64,000 nucleotides of DNA. Origin: Bacteroidaceae bacterium. Its GTDB lineage: Bacteria; Bacteroidota; Bacteroidia; Bacteroidales; Bacteroidaceae. Both the position numbers and the translations under genes were made by a program. The DNA lies in NCBI GenBank assembly GCA_017429525.1, contig JAFROT010000015.1:62001-126000 (forward strand), in the 5' to 3' direction. A model generated the notes under the pieces. It searched no databases. It had not been told where the DNA came from and was given only the letters and a program-made list of their open reading frames with translations. Below are positions 1 to 7,638 of this stretch, piece after piece (position 1 is the stretch's first letter; the number at the start of each line of letters is the position of its first letter).

Positions 1-693
1 GTAGCTGAGACTGTCCTCGGCCGTATTCAGTTCTGAGCCATGCACTTCACGTGTTCTGACCAGATCCGTGCCTCGCCAACCTGCGAAGGGGACGCCGAAG
101 GTAAAGGGCAGATAATAGGTGGGGCTCCAGACGTAGGCGAGGTCTTCCCACCATACATGGCCATCATCGTAAATAGGTGTGCAGAGGGTACCTATGCCTT
201 CGACCCAATTGATTGCGGTAGCGTCCTCTTCTTCCGTGCGGTCGTTGGATGTGAGCAAGATGGATTTCAAGCGCTCCCCGTTTACGACGAGTTCGTCAAC
301 TGACGTCACCGTAAAGTGGCTGTTGCCATACACTTCGAGGTCTATCTCATCGCCCACGTCGAGCGTGAAATCGTAAAGCAGGATCTCGCGTCCCTGGCTT
401 TCTTTGTACAGATAAACGCGTCCATCCTCTTCGCGTAGCAGCCCCTCGATTTGCTCGGCCCCGTCATCTGTCTTGGAGTAGAGTGCCTCGTAGGTGCGCC
501 CATCCCGCTCGAACAGATTCTTTTCCGACGAGAAGTAATAGGTGGTCATGATGTTTGTAGGACGCCAGTTATTGCTGTGAACACGCCAAAACTTTCCTTG
601 CTCAACGAAGGGGTGATAAACAAGCGTGTCCTGCTGTGCCCAACTGCCAATGGCTGTCAGGCAGATGATTAAGAGTAAAGCAATTCGTTTCAT
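1..693 (-). CDS. Secreted T9SS-cargo-like protein, 3' end beyond window
   Basis: The minus strand is open from an ATG at 693-691 to the window edge (231 codons, no stop), so the C-terminus is missing. It starts with a signal peptide (MKRIALLLIICLTAIGSWAQ, cleavage after WAQ). The body has the pattern 'LLYDFTLDVGDEI' followed by 'WVEGIGTL', which matches by eye the secreted proteins at 42137-43261 ('VAYDFTLQLGEQF', 'WVQYIGSL') and 43386-44477 ('LAFDFTLSVGDHF', 'WLEDFGSF'). Those relatives end in a C-terminal sorting domain, so this one probably does too. It lies next to a TPR/HTH regulator, as the other two do. The function is unknown. Confidence 0.8.
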   Translation of the reverse strand, partial: MKRIALLLIICLTAIGSWAQQDTLVYHPFVEQGKFWRVHSNNWRPTNIMTTYYFSSEKNLFERDGRTYEALYSKTDDGAEQIEGLLREEDGRVYLYKESQGREILLYDFTLDVGDEIDLEVYGNSHFTVTSVDELVVNGERLKSILLTSNDRTEEEDATAINWVEGIGTLCTPIYDDGHVWWEDLAYVWSPTYYLPFTFGVPFAGWRGTDLVRTREVHGSELNTAEDSLSY

Positions 694-750
694 ATTTTTT
701 ATCTGTTTTTAATTTTCCATTTAAGATTCCTTTCGTACTAACGTTAACAC

Positions 751-850
751 GTCCGCTCGAGCTCTGCTCGCCTCGACACTTCGAAGAAGTAGAACCAACT
801 CGTCAACTAGAACCAACTCGTCAACTTGTCAACTAAAAGTCAACTTGTCA
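751..850. repeat. Degenerate core plus GTCAACT-type array
   Basis: The spacer between the first two genes holds a worn copy of the GCTCGAGC...TCGAAGAA core (about 751-790). It is followed by repeated units of the kind GTCAACTT/GTCAACTA up to the stop codon of the regulator. The arrangement (core, then short tandem units) is the same as at 2686-2777 and 38230-38430. Confidence 0.6.
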
Positions 851-851
851 A

Positions 852-2348
852 CTATAAGTCAACTATCACCTGCTCGAAGGGGATTTCGGGATCGTCTTGC
901 CCGAAGATTTCCTTTTTCAGTTTGAGCTTGCGATGCTGTACGGCAGAGATGCTGACGCCGTAGATATTACCGATGGCACGATTGGTGAGGCGCAGACGCG
1001 TGAGGATGCAGAGTTGCACGTCCTCCTCGCGCATTGCCGGATATTGCTGTCGCAGACGCGCGATGCGGTCGCCATCGATGGCATCGAGGGTGTGCTCCAC
1101 CTCGGCCCATTCGTGCTGAGAGAGCGCCACGTGGCGCTGGGCACTGCCCTCGAGCTTTTGAATGACCTCAGAGCGCTGCAGGATGAAGTCCTTGAGGAAC
1201 GCTACTGTGCCGTCGCGCTGTCGGAGTTGCTCGCGCTGGGCTGCACTCTCCTGCTCGCGCAGCTGCAGTTCCTGAGCGTGGAGGCGTGCCTCGTGATGGC
1301 GAAGCCGTGTCTCATGGATGCGTTCATCCACCTCATGCTTACGTCGCCAAGCCTCAGCCAGTCGCTGCTGACGATGGACGCGCAACCGTGCACGAATGAC
1401 GAAGGTGGCAGCGATAGCCAGCAGGACGGCAACGGCGAGAGCGCCCCAGAGGGTACGGCGATTCAGCGCTGACGCATAGCGTAAACGCTCATTCTCTCGT
1501 TCCTGCGCAAGCGAAGCCTGATAGTAGGCGTCTTTCTGCTCCAACGCCTTGAAATAGAGATCCTCGGCATGACTGAACGCTTCGTCGATGGCCTCCTCTG
1601 CCGCCTCGATGTCCTGACGGCGCAGTGCAAGCTTGGCGAGATTGCTCTGCACGATGTAAGCCGCCTGCAGGTCGTCGCCCGGACGCATACGCCGATAGAC
1701 CGCCTCAGCCTCAACAAGGGAATCGCAACTCATCAGACAGCGCCCCAGCACCTGGAGCGTGCCCTGAAGGATATGATCGGGCGCGCAAGCCTCTGCCTGT
1801 CGGGCAAAGCGCAGTGCCGCAGGGTAGTCCTCCATCGCCCAATGGATGTTGGCGAGGCTGGTGAGCGTCTGACAGAGAAGTTCGGTGCCAAGCGTATCTC
1901 GAAGCGTAACCGCCAGGGCATGAGCCCGATGTGTATAGGCCAGAGCCTCGTCGAAGGGCGTATCGTTGTTGTAAGCCAACTGGCTCGCGTACGTACCTAT
2001 ATAATCAAGGATGATGACGTGGTTGCGCTCGCTGTCGGGATGGCGCTCGTAGGTGGCGAGTGCCTGCTTGCACATATCGAGTGCCCCTTCGGTATTGCCC
2101 CACGAGAGCGACTCGGCCAGTCGCAGTTGCGCGAGGTAGAGCGTGTGGAGGTCGCCCTCGGCATGAGCCTGCGTGATCGCTTCATTGAGCAGTTGCTCGC
2201 CCATGCGTACGCTGTCGGCAGAGAAGGCACCAAGAGCCTGCTCGTAGAATGTCTTAGCCGTCCGAGGCTGGTCGGAAGGAGCACCGCTGCTACATGCCAT
2301 AATCAGCATCGACAGGAGCAAGAGGAGGTTGGCGTTGACGGTTCTCAT
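852..2348 (-). CDS. Membrane-anchored TPR regulator with C-terminal HTH
   Basis: 498 residues. The N-terminus is a lipoprotein-type signal (LIMAC, Cys19). Residues about 30-290 are helical, TPR-like repeats. A single transmembrane helix follows at about 302-321 (WGALAVAVLLAIAATFVI), then a charged coiled coil (about 325-400) and a C-terminal helix-turn-helix at about 440-482 (LTNRAIGNIYGVSISAVQHR). The same order occurs in the regulator at 48222-49805, with a different HTH. Inference: TPRs outside the inner membrane sense a signal and the HTH acts on DNA inside. Its likely target is the neighbouring secreted protein gene at 1-693. A TACCTTTG -7 element lies at 2379-2372, but I see no clear -33 partner. 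Confidence 0.8.
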   Translation of the reverse strand: MRTVNANLLLLLSMLIMACSSGAPSDQPRTAKTFYEQALGAFSADSVRMGEQLLNEAITQAHAEGDLHTLYLAQLRLAESLSWGNTEGALDMCKQALATYERHPDSERNHVIILDYIGTYASQLAYNNDTPFDEALAYTHRAHALAVTLRDTLGTELLCQTLTSLANIHWAMEDYPAALRFARQAEACAPDHILQGTLQVLGRCLMSCDSLVEAEAVYRRMRPGDDLQAAYIVQSNLAKLALRRQDIEAAEEAIDEAFSHAEDLYFKALEQKDAYYQASLAQERENERLRYASALNRRTLWGALAVAVLLAIAATFVIRARLRVHRQQRLAEAWRRKHEVDERIHETRLRHHEARLHAQELQLREQESAAQREQLRQRDGTVAFLKDFILQRSEVIQKLEGSAQRHVALSQHEWAEVEHTLDAIDGDRIARLRQQYPAMREEDVQLCILTRLRLTNRAIGNIYGVSISAVQHRKLKLKKEIFGQDDPEIPFEQVIVDL

Positions 2349-2573
2349 GCGATAAGTTAGAAAATCTGCGGCAAAGGTACGGCTTTTTCACTTAGGTTGT
2401 ATCGCCTACCCCATGGAAAAGTTTCAAAAGCTCTTATTCTCGAAAACATTGATAATGAATAATATCTAAAATCTATAGTCTTCATCACCCATGGAAAAGT
2501 TGCATCACGCAACGATATTTATTGACAAAGAAAGTAAATTCGGAGTATTTTTTGGGTAATAAAGTTGAGAGTT

Positions 2574-2777
2574 GAAAGTTGAAAGTTGAAAGTTGAAAGC
2601 TGAGAGCTGAGAGCGGTCCGTTGCCCATTTTTGAAGAGTCAAGCGTCGCTACGCGCCGAGCGGTCCATTATCTATTTTCCAACTCTCCGCTCGAGCTTGC
2701 TCGCTTCGCTTAGCGAAGAACTTTGAACTTTCAACTTTCAACTTTCAACTCTCAACTTTCAACTTTCAACTCTCATC
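2574..2777. repeat. Inverted pair of 7-bp arrays around two repeat cores
   Basis: Units GTTGAAA/GTTGAGA run from 2574 to about 2615. Their complements TTTCAAC/TCTCAAC run from 2722 to about 2777, so the strands could pair into a long hairpin. Between them lie two dispersed cores: one containing GCGTCGCTACGCGCC (2638-2666; other copies in argB and ribF) and one containing GCTTCGCTTAGCGAAG (2686-2721; other copies at 38230-38393). Confidence 0.8.
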
Positions 2778-2845
2778 ACTTTTCACTTCCTACCTCAATT
2801 TATATCAATATAATTGCGCTCAAAATAGATTTCAATGGGCATAAA

Positions 2846-2877
2846 TTTGGTATTTCGGGCAGTTCGTTGTACTTTTG
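2846..2877 (+). promoter_or_regulatory. Bacteroidota-type promoter for purE
   Basis: TTTG at 2846-2849, a 20-nt gap, and TACTTTTG at 2870-2877. This matches the Bacteroidota primary sigma consensus (TTTG / TAnnTTTG) and lies 45 nt before the purE ATG. Confidence 0.75.
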
Positions 2878-2922
2878 CGTCGCAAAAGTCAAGCACCGAC
2901 TCATCATACAAGCAATATACGC

Positions 2923-3426
2923 ATGAAAGCATTAGTATCAATCATCATGGGCAGCACCAGCGACCTGCCCGTTATGGAAAAGGCGGCACAATTCCTCGAC
3001 GATATGGAAGTGCCCTTCGAGATGAACGCCCTGTCGGCTCACCGCACGCCCGCAGAAGTGGAGCGCTTCGCCCGCGAAGCCGAAGGACGCGGCCTGCGTG
3101 TGATCATCGCCGCCGCCGGCATGGCAGCCGCCCTGCCTGGCGTGATAGCCGCTCAGACGACGCTGCCCGTGATAGGCGTGCCCATCAAGGGTATGCTCGA
3201 CGGCCTGGACGCCCTGCTCTCCATCGTACAGATGCCTCCTGGCATTCCCGTGGCCACGGTAGGCGTGAACGGCGCTCAGAACGCTGCCGTGCTGGCCTGC
3301 GAGATGCTGGCACTGACCGACCCCGCCTTGGCCGAGCGCATGCGCACCTACAAGGAAGGCCTCTCACAGAAGATCGTGAAAGCCAATCAAGCGCTGGCAG
3401 AGGTTTCCTTTAAGTTTAAAGTATAG
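2923..3426 (+). CDS. purE: N5-carboxyaminoimidazole ribonucleotide mutase
   Basis: 167 residues, normal length for class I PurE, which converts N5-CAIR to CAIR in purine synthesis (cytoplasmic octamer in characterised members). Family motifs are visible: the 5'-phosphate loop GSTSDLPVM near the start, SAHRTP, and [26 protein letters not shown] glycine-rich segments (shown here only in part: [16 protein letters not shown]). I chose the ATG at 2923 ([11 protein letters not shown]) over the in-frame codon at 2875 because that codon lies inside the promoter -7 element. purK is not in the window. ispG follows 26 bases downstream. Confidence 0.95.
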   Translation: MKALVSIIMGSTSDLPVMEKAAQFLDDMEVPFEMNALSAHRTPAEVERFAREAEGRGLRVIIAAAGMAAALPGVIAAQTTLPVIGVPIKGMLDGLDALLSIVQMPPGIPVATVGVNGAQNAAVLACEMLALTDPALAERMRTYKEGLSQKIVKANQALAEVSFKFKV

Positions 3427-3452
3427 AATCCCAAACGTTAACTCAAGTCGAA

Positions 3453-5147
3453 GTGATACGAAGAAAAACTCACGAAGTGCGCGTAGGCAACATCGGCATC
3501 GGAGGCGACAACCCCGTGCGGGTGCAGTCGATGTGCACGACATCGACGATGGACACCGATGGGTGCGTGCGTCAGATCTTGGCTATTGCCGCTGCTGGTG
3601 GCGAACTGGTCAGGCTGACGACGCAGGGCGTTCGCGAAGCCGAGAATATGCGAATCATCCATGAGCGCGTGCGAGCAGCAGGCTGCGACGTACCCCTCGT
3701 GGCCGATGTCCACTTCAATCCGACTGTGGCCGACGTGGCCGCCTGCTACTGCGAGAAGGTGCGCATCAACCCCGGCAACTACGTGGATGCGGCGCGCAAG
3801 TTCAAGAAGCTGGAGTACACCGACGAGGAATATGCGGCTGAACTACAGAAAATTGAAGATTGGCTCATCCCCTTCCTCAACATCTGCCGCGAGCATGGCA
3901 CAGCTGTGCGCATAGGCGTGAACCACGGCTCGCTCAGCGACCGCATCATGTCGCGCTATGGCGATACGCCAGAGGGTATCGTGGAGTCGTGCATGGAGTT
4001 CTTGCGCGTGTGCATGCGCGAACATTTTATGAACGTCGTGGTGAGCATCAAGGCCTCCAACACGGTGGTGATGGTGGAGAGCGTGCGTCTGCTGTGCAAA
4101 GCGATGGACGCCGAGGGCATGACCTTCCCGCTCCACCTTGGCGTGACAGAGGCAGGCGAAGGCGAGGACGGCCGTCTGAAATCAGCTGTCGGCATAGGTG
4201 CCCTCCTCATCGATGGCATCGGCGACACGATACGCGTCTCGCTCAGCGAACCGCCTGAGAACGAGATTCCCGTGGCCTACGGACTCCTGCAAGCCGCACG
4301 CCTGCGCACGACCAAGACGGAGTTCATCTCCTGCCCCGGATGCGGCCGCACGCTCTACGACCTGCCGGCCACCATCCAGCGCATCAAGGATGCCTTTGAC
4401 GAGGCCAGCAAAGCTGACAAGCAAGTTGCCGAGCGACTGGCAGGCCTGAAAATAGGCATCATGGGCTGCATCGTCAACGGCCCAGGCGAGATGGCCGATG
4501 CCGACTACGGCTACGTCGGCGCTGCCCGCGGCAAGGTGAGCCTCTATCGCGGCAAGGATTGCGTAGAGAAGAATATTCCTGAGGAGGAGGCACCCAAGAG
4601 ACTTCTTGAGATCATCGGCCCCCTCCCGTCCCCCCCGAGGGGGGGCGAAAGCCTCACACCAAACCACCCCGACCTGTCCCCTAAAGGCCTCTTCCAGTCC
4701 TCCCCGAGGGGGGGCGAACATATGCCCTTGAGGACAAGTTGCAATGGCTCTCTCTCGGGGGGGACGGGAGGGGGCCAATGGGGCTTCAAGACCGCCAATC
4801 CTCTGAGCTACTCTCTCCTAAAGGATTTTGCCATAGAAAACAGGAAACATCCCACACAAGCCGAGAGTGTTTTGTGGGAAATGGTGAAAGGCAAACAGTT
4901 AGGAGTCGTCTTCAAACGTCAACATATCATAGGTGATTATATCGCTGATTTCTATTGCCCGAAGGCCAAACTGGTCATCGAATTAGATGGTGGTTACCAT
5001 CAATTGCCCAACCAACAGGTTAGCGACGCAGAACGAACTCAATGGTTGGAAGAGCATGGATACAAGGTTGTCCGTTTCACTAACGAAGAAGTGATTGGAA
5101 ATACGGAACAAACGCTTAATCAAATAAAACGATACATATATTTATGA
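3453..5147 (+). CDS. ispG: IspG with repeat-coded linker and C-terminal DUF559 nuclease domain
   Basis: 564 residues from a GTG start. Residues 1 to about 388 are 4-hydroxy-3-methylbut-2-enyl diphosphate synthase, the iron-sulfur enzyme of the MEP isoprenoid pathway. Cluster ligands are Cys294 and Cys297 (CPGC), Cys339 and Glu346 (GCIVNGPGE). The spacing from EIPVA to CPGC is short, as in E. coli, without the large insertion domain that I recall for Bacteroidota and plant IspG. Residues about 389-447 are translations of GC-rich palindromic repeats ([16 protein letters not shown]). Residues about 452-564 are a DUF559 (Vsr-like) nuclease domain with [24 protein letters not shown] and a final RF-x-EEV. 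The tail is AT-richer (25 G/C in 4921-4980). The stop overlaps the cysS start (ATGA). Function of the fused tail is unknown. Confidence 0.9.
   Translation: MIRRKTHEVRVGNIGIGGDNPVRVQSMCTTSTMDTDGCVRQILAIAAAGGELVRLTTQGVREAENMRIIHERVRAAGCDVPLVADVHFNPTVADVAACYCEKVRINPGNYVDAARKFKKLEYTDEEYAAELQKIEDWLIPFLNICREHGTAVRIGVNHGSLSDRIMSRYGDTPEGIVESCMEFLRVCMREHFMNVVVSIKASNTVVMVESVRLLCKAMDAEGMTFPLHLGVTEAGEGEDGRLKSAVGIGALLIDGIGDTIRVSLSEPPENEIPVAYGLLQAARLRTTKTEFISCPGCGRTLYDLPATIQRIKDAFDEASKADKQVAERLAGLKIGIMGCIVNGPGEMADADYGYVGAARGKVSLYRGKDCVEKNIPEEEAPKRLLEIIGPLPSPPRGGESLTPNHPDLSPKGLFQSSPRGGEHMPLRTSCNGSLSGGTGGGQWGFKTANPLSYSLLKDFAIENRKHPTQAESVLWEMVKGKQLGVVFKRQHIIGDYIADFYCPKAKLVIELDGGYHQLPNQQVSDAERTQWLEEHGYKVVRFTNEEVIGNTEQTLNQIKRYIYL
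4618..4778. repeat. Three GC-rich palindromic repeat copies inside ispG
   Basis: Two copies in one orientation (about 4618-4649, and a partial one at 4697-4719) and one inverted copy (about 4749-4778). They share CCCTCCCGTCCCCCC next to GAGGGGGGGCGAA. All three are read through in the ispG frame and separate the catalytic part from the DUF559 domain. Confidence 0.85.
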
Positions 5148-6688
5148 GTATGAATACATCTCAGTTCGCCCCCCCTCGGGGGGGACGGGAGGGGGCTCCC
5201 CTTTTGATTTATAATACTTTAAGTCGTACAAAGCAGTTATTCAAGCCTATTGTTGAGGGCCGCGTAGGCATGTACGTCTGCGGACCAACGGTCTATGGCG
5301 ACGCACATCTTGGACATGCGCGGCCTGCCATCACCTTCGACCTTCTGTTCCGCTACTTGCAGCATATCGGCTACAAGGTGCGCTACGTCCGCAACATCAC
5401 CGACGTGGGCCACCTCGAGCACGACGCCGACGAGGGCGAGGATAAGATTGCAAAAAAGGCACGTCTAGAACAACTGGAGCCCATGGAAGTGGCTCAGTAC
5501 TACACCAACCGCTTCCATGACGCCATGCGGGCGCTCAACTGCCTGCCGCCGAGCATCGAGCCGCACGCTACAGGACATATTATCGAGCAGATCGAGCTGG
5601 TCAAGGAGATTCTCAAGAACGGCTATGCCTACGAGAGCCAAGGCTCAGTCTACTTCGACGTCGAGAAATACAACGAGAAGCACCACTATGGCAAGCTCAG
5701 CGGCCGCAACCTGAACGACGTGATCAACAACAGCCGCGAACTGGACGGACAGAGCGAGAAGCACAACCAGGTGGACTTCGCCCTCTGGAAATGCGCACAG
5801 CCCGAGCATATCATGCGCTGGCCTTCGCCCTGGAGCGCAGGCTTCCCCGGCTGGCACTGCGAATGCACGGCCATGGGGCGCAAATACTTAGGCTCGCACT
5901 TCGACATCCACGGTGGAGGCATGGACCTCGTGTTCCCTCACCATGAGTGCGAAATCGCACAAGCTGTGGCCTCGCAGGGCTCCGATATGGTCAACTACTG
6001 GATGCACTGCAATATGATCACCATCGGCGGTCAGAAGATGGGCAAGTCGCTGGGCAACTTCATCACGCTGAACGAGTTCTTCACCGGTCAGCACGAGAAG
6101 CTCTCGCAGGCCTATTCACCTATGACCGTGCGCTTCTTCATTCTGCAAGCCCACTACCGCTCGACCGTCGACTTCTCCAACGAGGCGCTGCAGGCAGCCG
6201 AGAAGGGGCTGCAACGCCTGATGACCGCCATCGGCGACCTGAAGCGCATCACGCCTGCAGCCGAGAGCGACGCCGAGACGCACAAGGTGAGCAGCGAGCT
6301 GCGTCAGAAGTGCTACGACGCGATGAACGACGACCTGGCCTCGCCCACCGTCATCAGCCATCTGTTCGAGGCCTGCAGCACCATCAACCGCGTGCTGGAC
6401 CACAAGGGCACCATCAGCGCCGCCGACTTCGAGGAGCTCTCCTCCACGATGCACCTCTTCGCCGAGGACATCCTTGGACTCCTGCCTGCAACGGCAGCAG
6501 CAAATGGAACCTCTGCCGCTCGCGAGGAAGCCTTCGGTCACGTGGTCGACATGCTGCTGGAACAGCGCGCCATCGCCAAGGCCAACAAGGACTGGGCGAC
6601 GAGCGACAAGATTCGCAACGAGCTCAATGCCCTCGGCTTCGAGATCAAGGACGGCAAAGACGGCGCCACCTGGACGCTGAACAAGTAA
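5144..6688 (+). CDS. cysS: Cysteinyl-tRNA synthetase
   Basis: 514 residues; charges tRNA-Cys in the cytoplasm. The class I signatures are present: HIGH-type GDAHLGHA and KMSKS-type KMGKS, plus zinc-site residues ([24 protein letters not shown]). The N-terminus is unusual: [20 protein letters not shown] precedes the normal beginning (LIYNTLSR). Residues 7-18 come from a palindromic repeat at 5164-5200, inserted in frame right after the start. The ATG overlaps the ispG stop. After the stop the last bases of the gene (ctgaacaagtaa) are repeated once at 6695-6706. Confidence 0.95.
   Translation: MSMNTSQFAPPRGGREGAPLLIYNTLSRTKQLFKPIVEGRVGMYVCGPTVYGDAHLGHARPAITFDLLFRYLQHIGYKVRYVRNITDVGHLEHDADEGEDKIAKKARLEQLEPMEVAQYYTNRFHDAMRALNCLPPSIEPHATGHIIEQIELVKEILKNGYAYESQGSVYFDVEKYNEKHHYGKLSGRNLNDVINNSRELDGQSEKHNQVDFALWKCAQPEHIMRWPSPWSAGFPGWHCECTAMGRKYLGSHFDIHGGGMDLVFPHHECEIAQAVASQGSDMVNYWMHCNMITIGGQKMGKSLGNFITLNEFFTGQHEKLSQAYSPMTVRFFILQAHYRSTVDFSNEALQAAEKGLQRLMTAIGDLKRITPAAESDAETHKVSSELRQKCYDAMNDDLASPTVISHLFEACSTINRVLDHKGTISAADFEELSSTMHLFAEDILGLLPATAAANGTSAAREEAFGHVVDMLLEQRAIAKANKDWATSDKIRNELNALGFEIKDGKDGATWTLNK
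5164..5200. repeat. Palindromic repeat in the cysS start region
   Basis: Inverted copy of the repeat that also occurs in ispG and in the 50 kb M16 gene. It contains CCCCCTCGGGGGGGACGGGA and is read as [10 protein letters not shown] within the first 18 residues of CysS. Together with the copies at 4618-4778 it flanks the DUF559 coding segment. Confidence 0.85.
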
Positions 6689-6724
6689 TAAAGAAGCTGA
6701 ACAAGTAATTAAATAGGAAAGGAA

Positions 6725-6754
6725 GTATCACTCATTCAACACGTATCACTCATT
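6725..6754 (+). repeat. Direct repeat in the nagB leader
   Basis: GTATCACTCATT occurs at 6725-6736 and again at 6743-6754, ending 14 bases before the nagB ATG. It resembles the short-unit leader arrays that precede the genes at 38435, 39701 and 41022. No strong ribosome binding site is visible. Confidence 0.5.
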
Positions 6755-6768
6755 AAACACAAAAGATT

Positions 6769-7560
6769 ATGAGAGTCATCATCGAACCGAACTATGATCA
6801 GATGTCCAAGTGGGCAGCTGAGTATGTTGTCAACAAGATCAACGCTGCCGCACCTACGGCCGAGAAGCCTTTCGTGCTGGGCCTGCCCACGGGCAGCAGC
6901 CCCATCGGCATGTACCGTGCCCTCATCGAAGCCAACAAGGCCGGACGCGTGACCTTCAAGCACGTGCTGACGTTCAACATGGACGAGTACGTCGCCCTGC
7001 CCGAGAGTCATCCCGAGAGCTATCATAGCTTCATGGCCACCAACTTCTTCGACCACATAGACATCCCCAAGGAGAACATCCACATCCTCAACGGCAACGC
7101 CAAGGACCTCGTCGCCGAGTGCGCGCACTACGAGCAGATGATCGAGGAAGCAGGCGGCATCGACCTGTTCATCGGCGGTATCGGCCCCGACGGACATATC
7201 GCCTTCAACGAGCCGGGCTCAAGCCTCAACAGCCGCACACGCCAGAAGACGCTGACGACAGACACGCGCGTGGCCAACAGCCGCTTCTTCGGCGGTCGCC
7301 CCGAGGACGTACCCGCAACGGCCTTGACCGTAGGCGTAGGCACCGTGATGGCTGCTCGCGAGGTCCTTATCCTCTGCAACGGCCACAATAAGGCTCGCGC
7401 CCTGCAGGCAGCCATCGAAGGTCCCGTCACCCAGTGGTGGACCATCAGCGCCCTACAGATGCACCCTCACGGAATTATCGTCTGCGACGAAGCTGCTACC
7501 GAGGAAATCAAGCACGGCACCTACAAGTACTTCAAGGATATCGAGAAAGACAATTTGTAA
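6769..7560 (+). CDS. nagB: Glucosamine-6-phosphate deaminase
   Basis: 263 residues. Converts glucosamine-6-phosphate to fructose-6-phosphate and ammonia in amino-sugar use. The E. coli catalytic residues align at the same numbers: Asp72 (FNMDEY), Asp141 and His143 (GPDGHIAF), Glu148 (NEPGSS). The phosphate loop [12 protein letters not shown] is also present. It lies 80 bases after cysS on the same strand. No nagA is in the window. Confidence 0.95.
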   Translation: MRVIIEPNYDQMSKWAAEYVVNKINAAAPTAEKPFVLGLPTGSSPIGMYRALIEANKAGRVTFKHVLTFNMDEYVALPESHPESYHSFMATNFFDHIDIPKENIHILNGNAKDLVAECAHYEQMIEEAGGIDLFIGGIGPDGHIAFNEPGSSLNSRTRQKTLTTDTRVANSRFFGGRPEDVPATALTVGVGTVMAAREVLILCNGHNKARALQAAIEGPVTQWWTISALQMHPHGIIVCDEAATEEIKHGTYKYFKDIEKDNL

Positions 7561-7597
7561 GAAGAGGGGCCTCAAAGACCCCCAAAACCCTCCAAGA

Positions 7598-7638
7598 CCC
7601 TCCCCCCGCCCTGACGGGAGGGGTCGGGGGTGGGTCTA
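7598..7638. repeat. GC-rich inverted repeat between convergent genes
   Basis: A segment containing CCCTGACGGGAGGGG then GGGGGTGGGTC separates the convergent nagB and 7639-10260 genes. A similar segment occurs at about 22165-22211, just beyond the speA stop. The pairing of CCCTCCCC with GGGAGGGG could form a terminator-like hairpin, but no U-run follows, so I call it a dispersed repeat. Confidence 0.5.

Larger units (their letters stand above)
2349..2922. other. Repeat-bearing intergenic region upstream of purE
   Basis: 574 bases without a convincing gene. It holds the regulator's promoter region on the minus strand, an AT-rich stretch, a 7-bp repeat array (2574-2615), two repeat cores (2638-2666 and 2686-2721), a second, opposite 7-bp array (2722-2777) and the purE promoter. 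The short frames inside translate only repeat sequence. Confidence 0.7.

Noticed and set aside
2723..2926. Small ORF reading FNFQLST-type repeats
   Set aside because: It is only a translation of the TTTCAAC array and the purE promoter.
7561..7638. Rho-independent terminator of nagB
   Set aside because: A GC-rich inverted repeat is present but no T-run follows, and the same sequence recurs at 22165; treated as a dispersed repeat.
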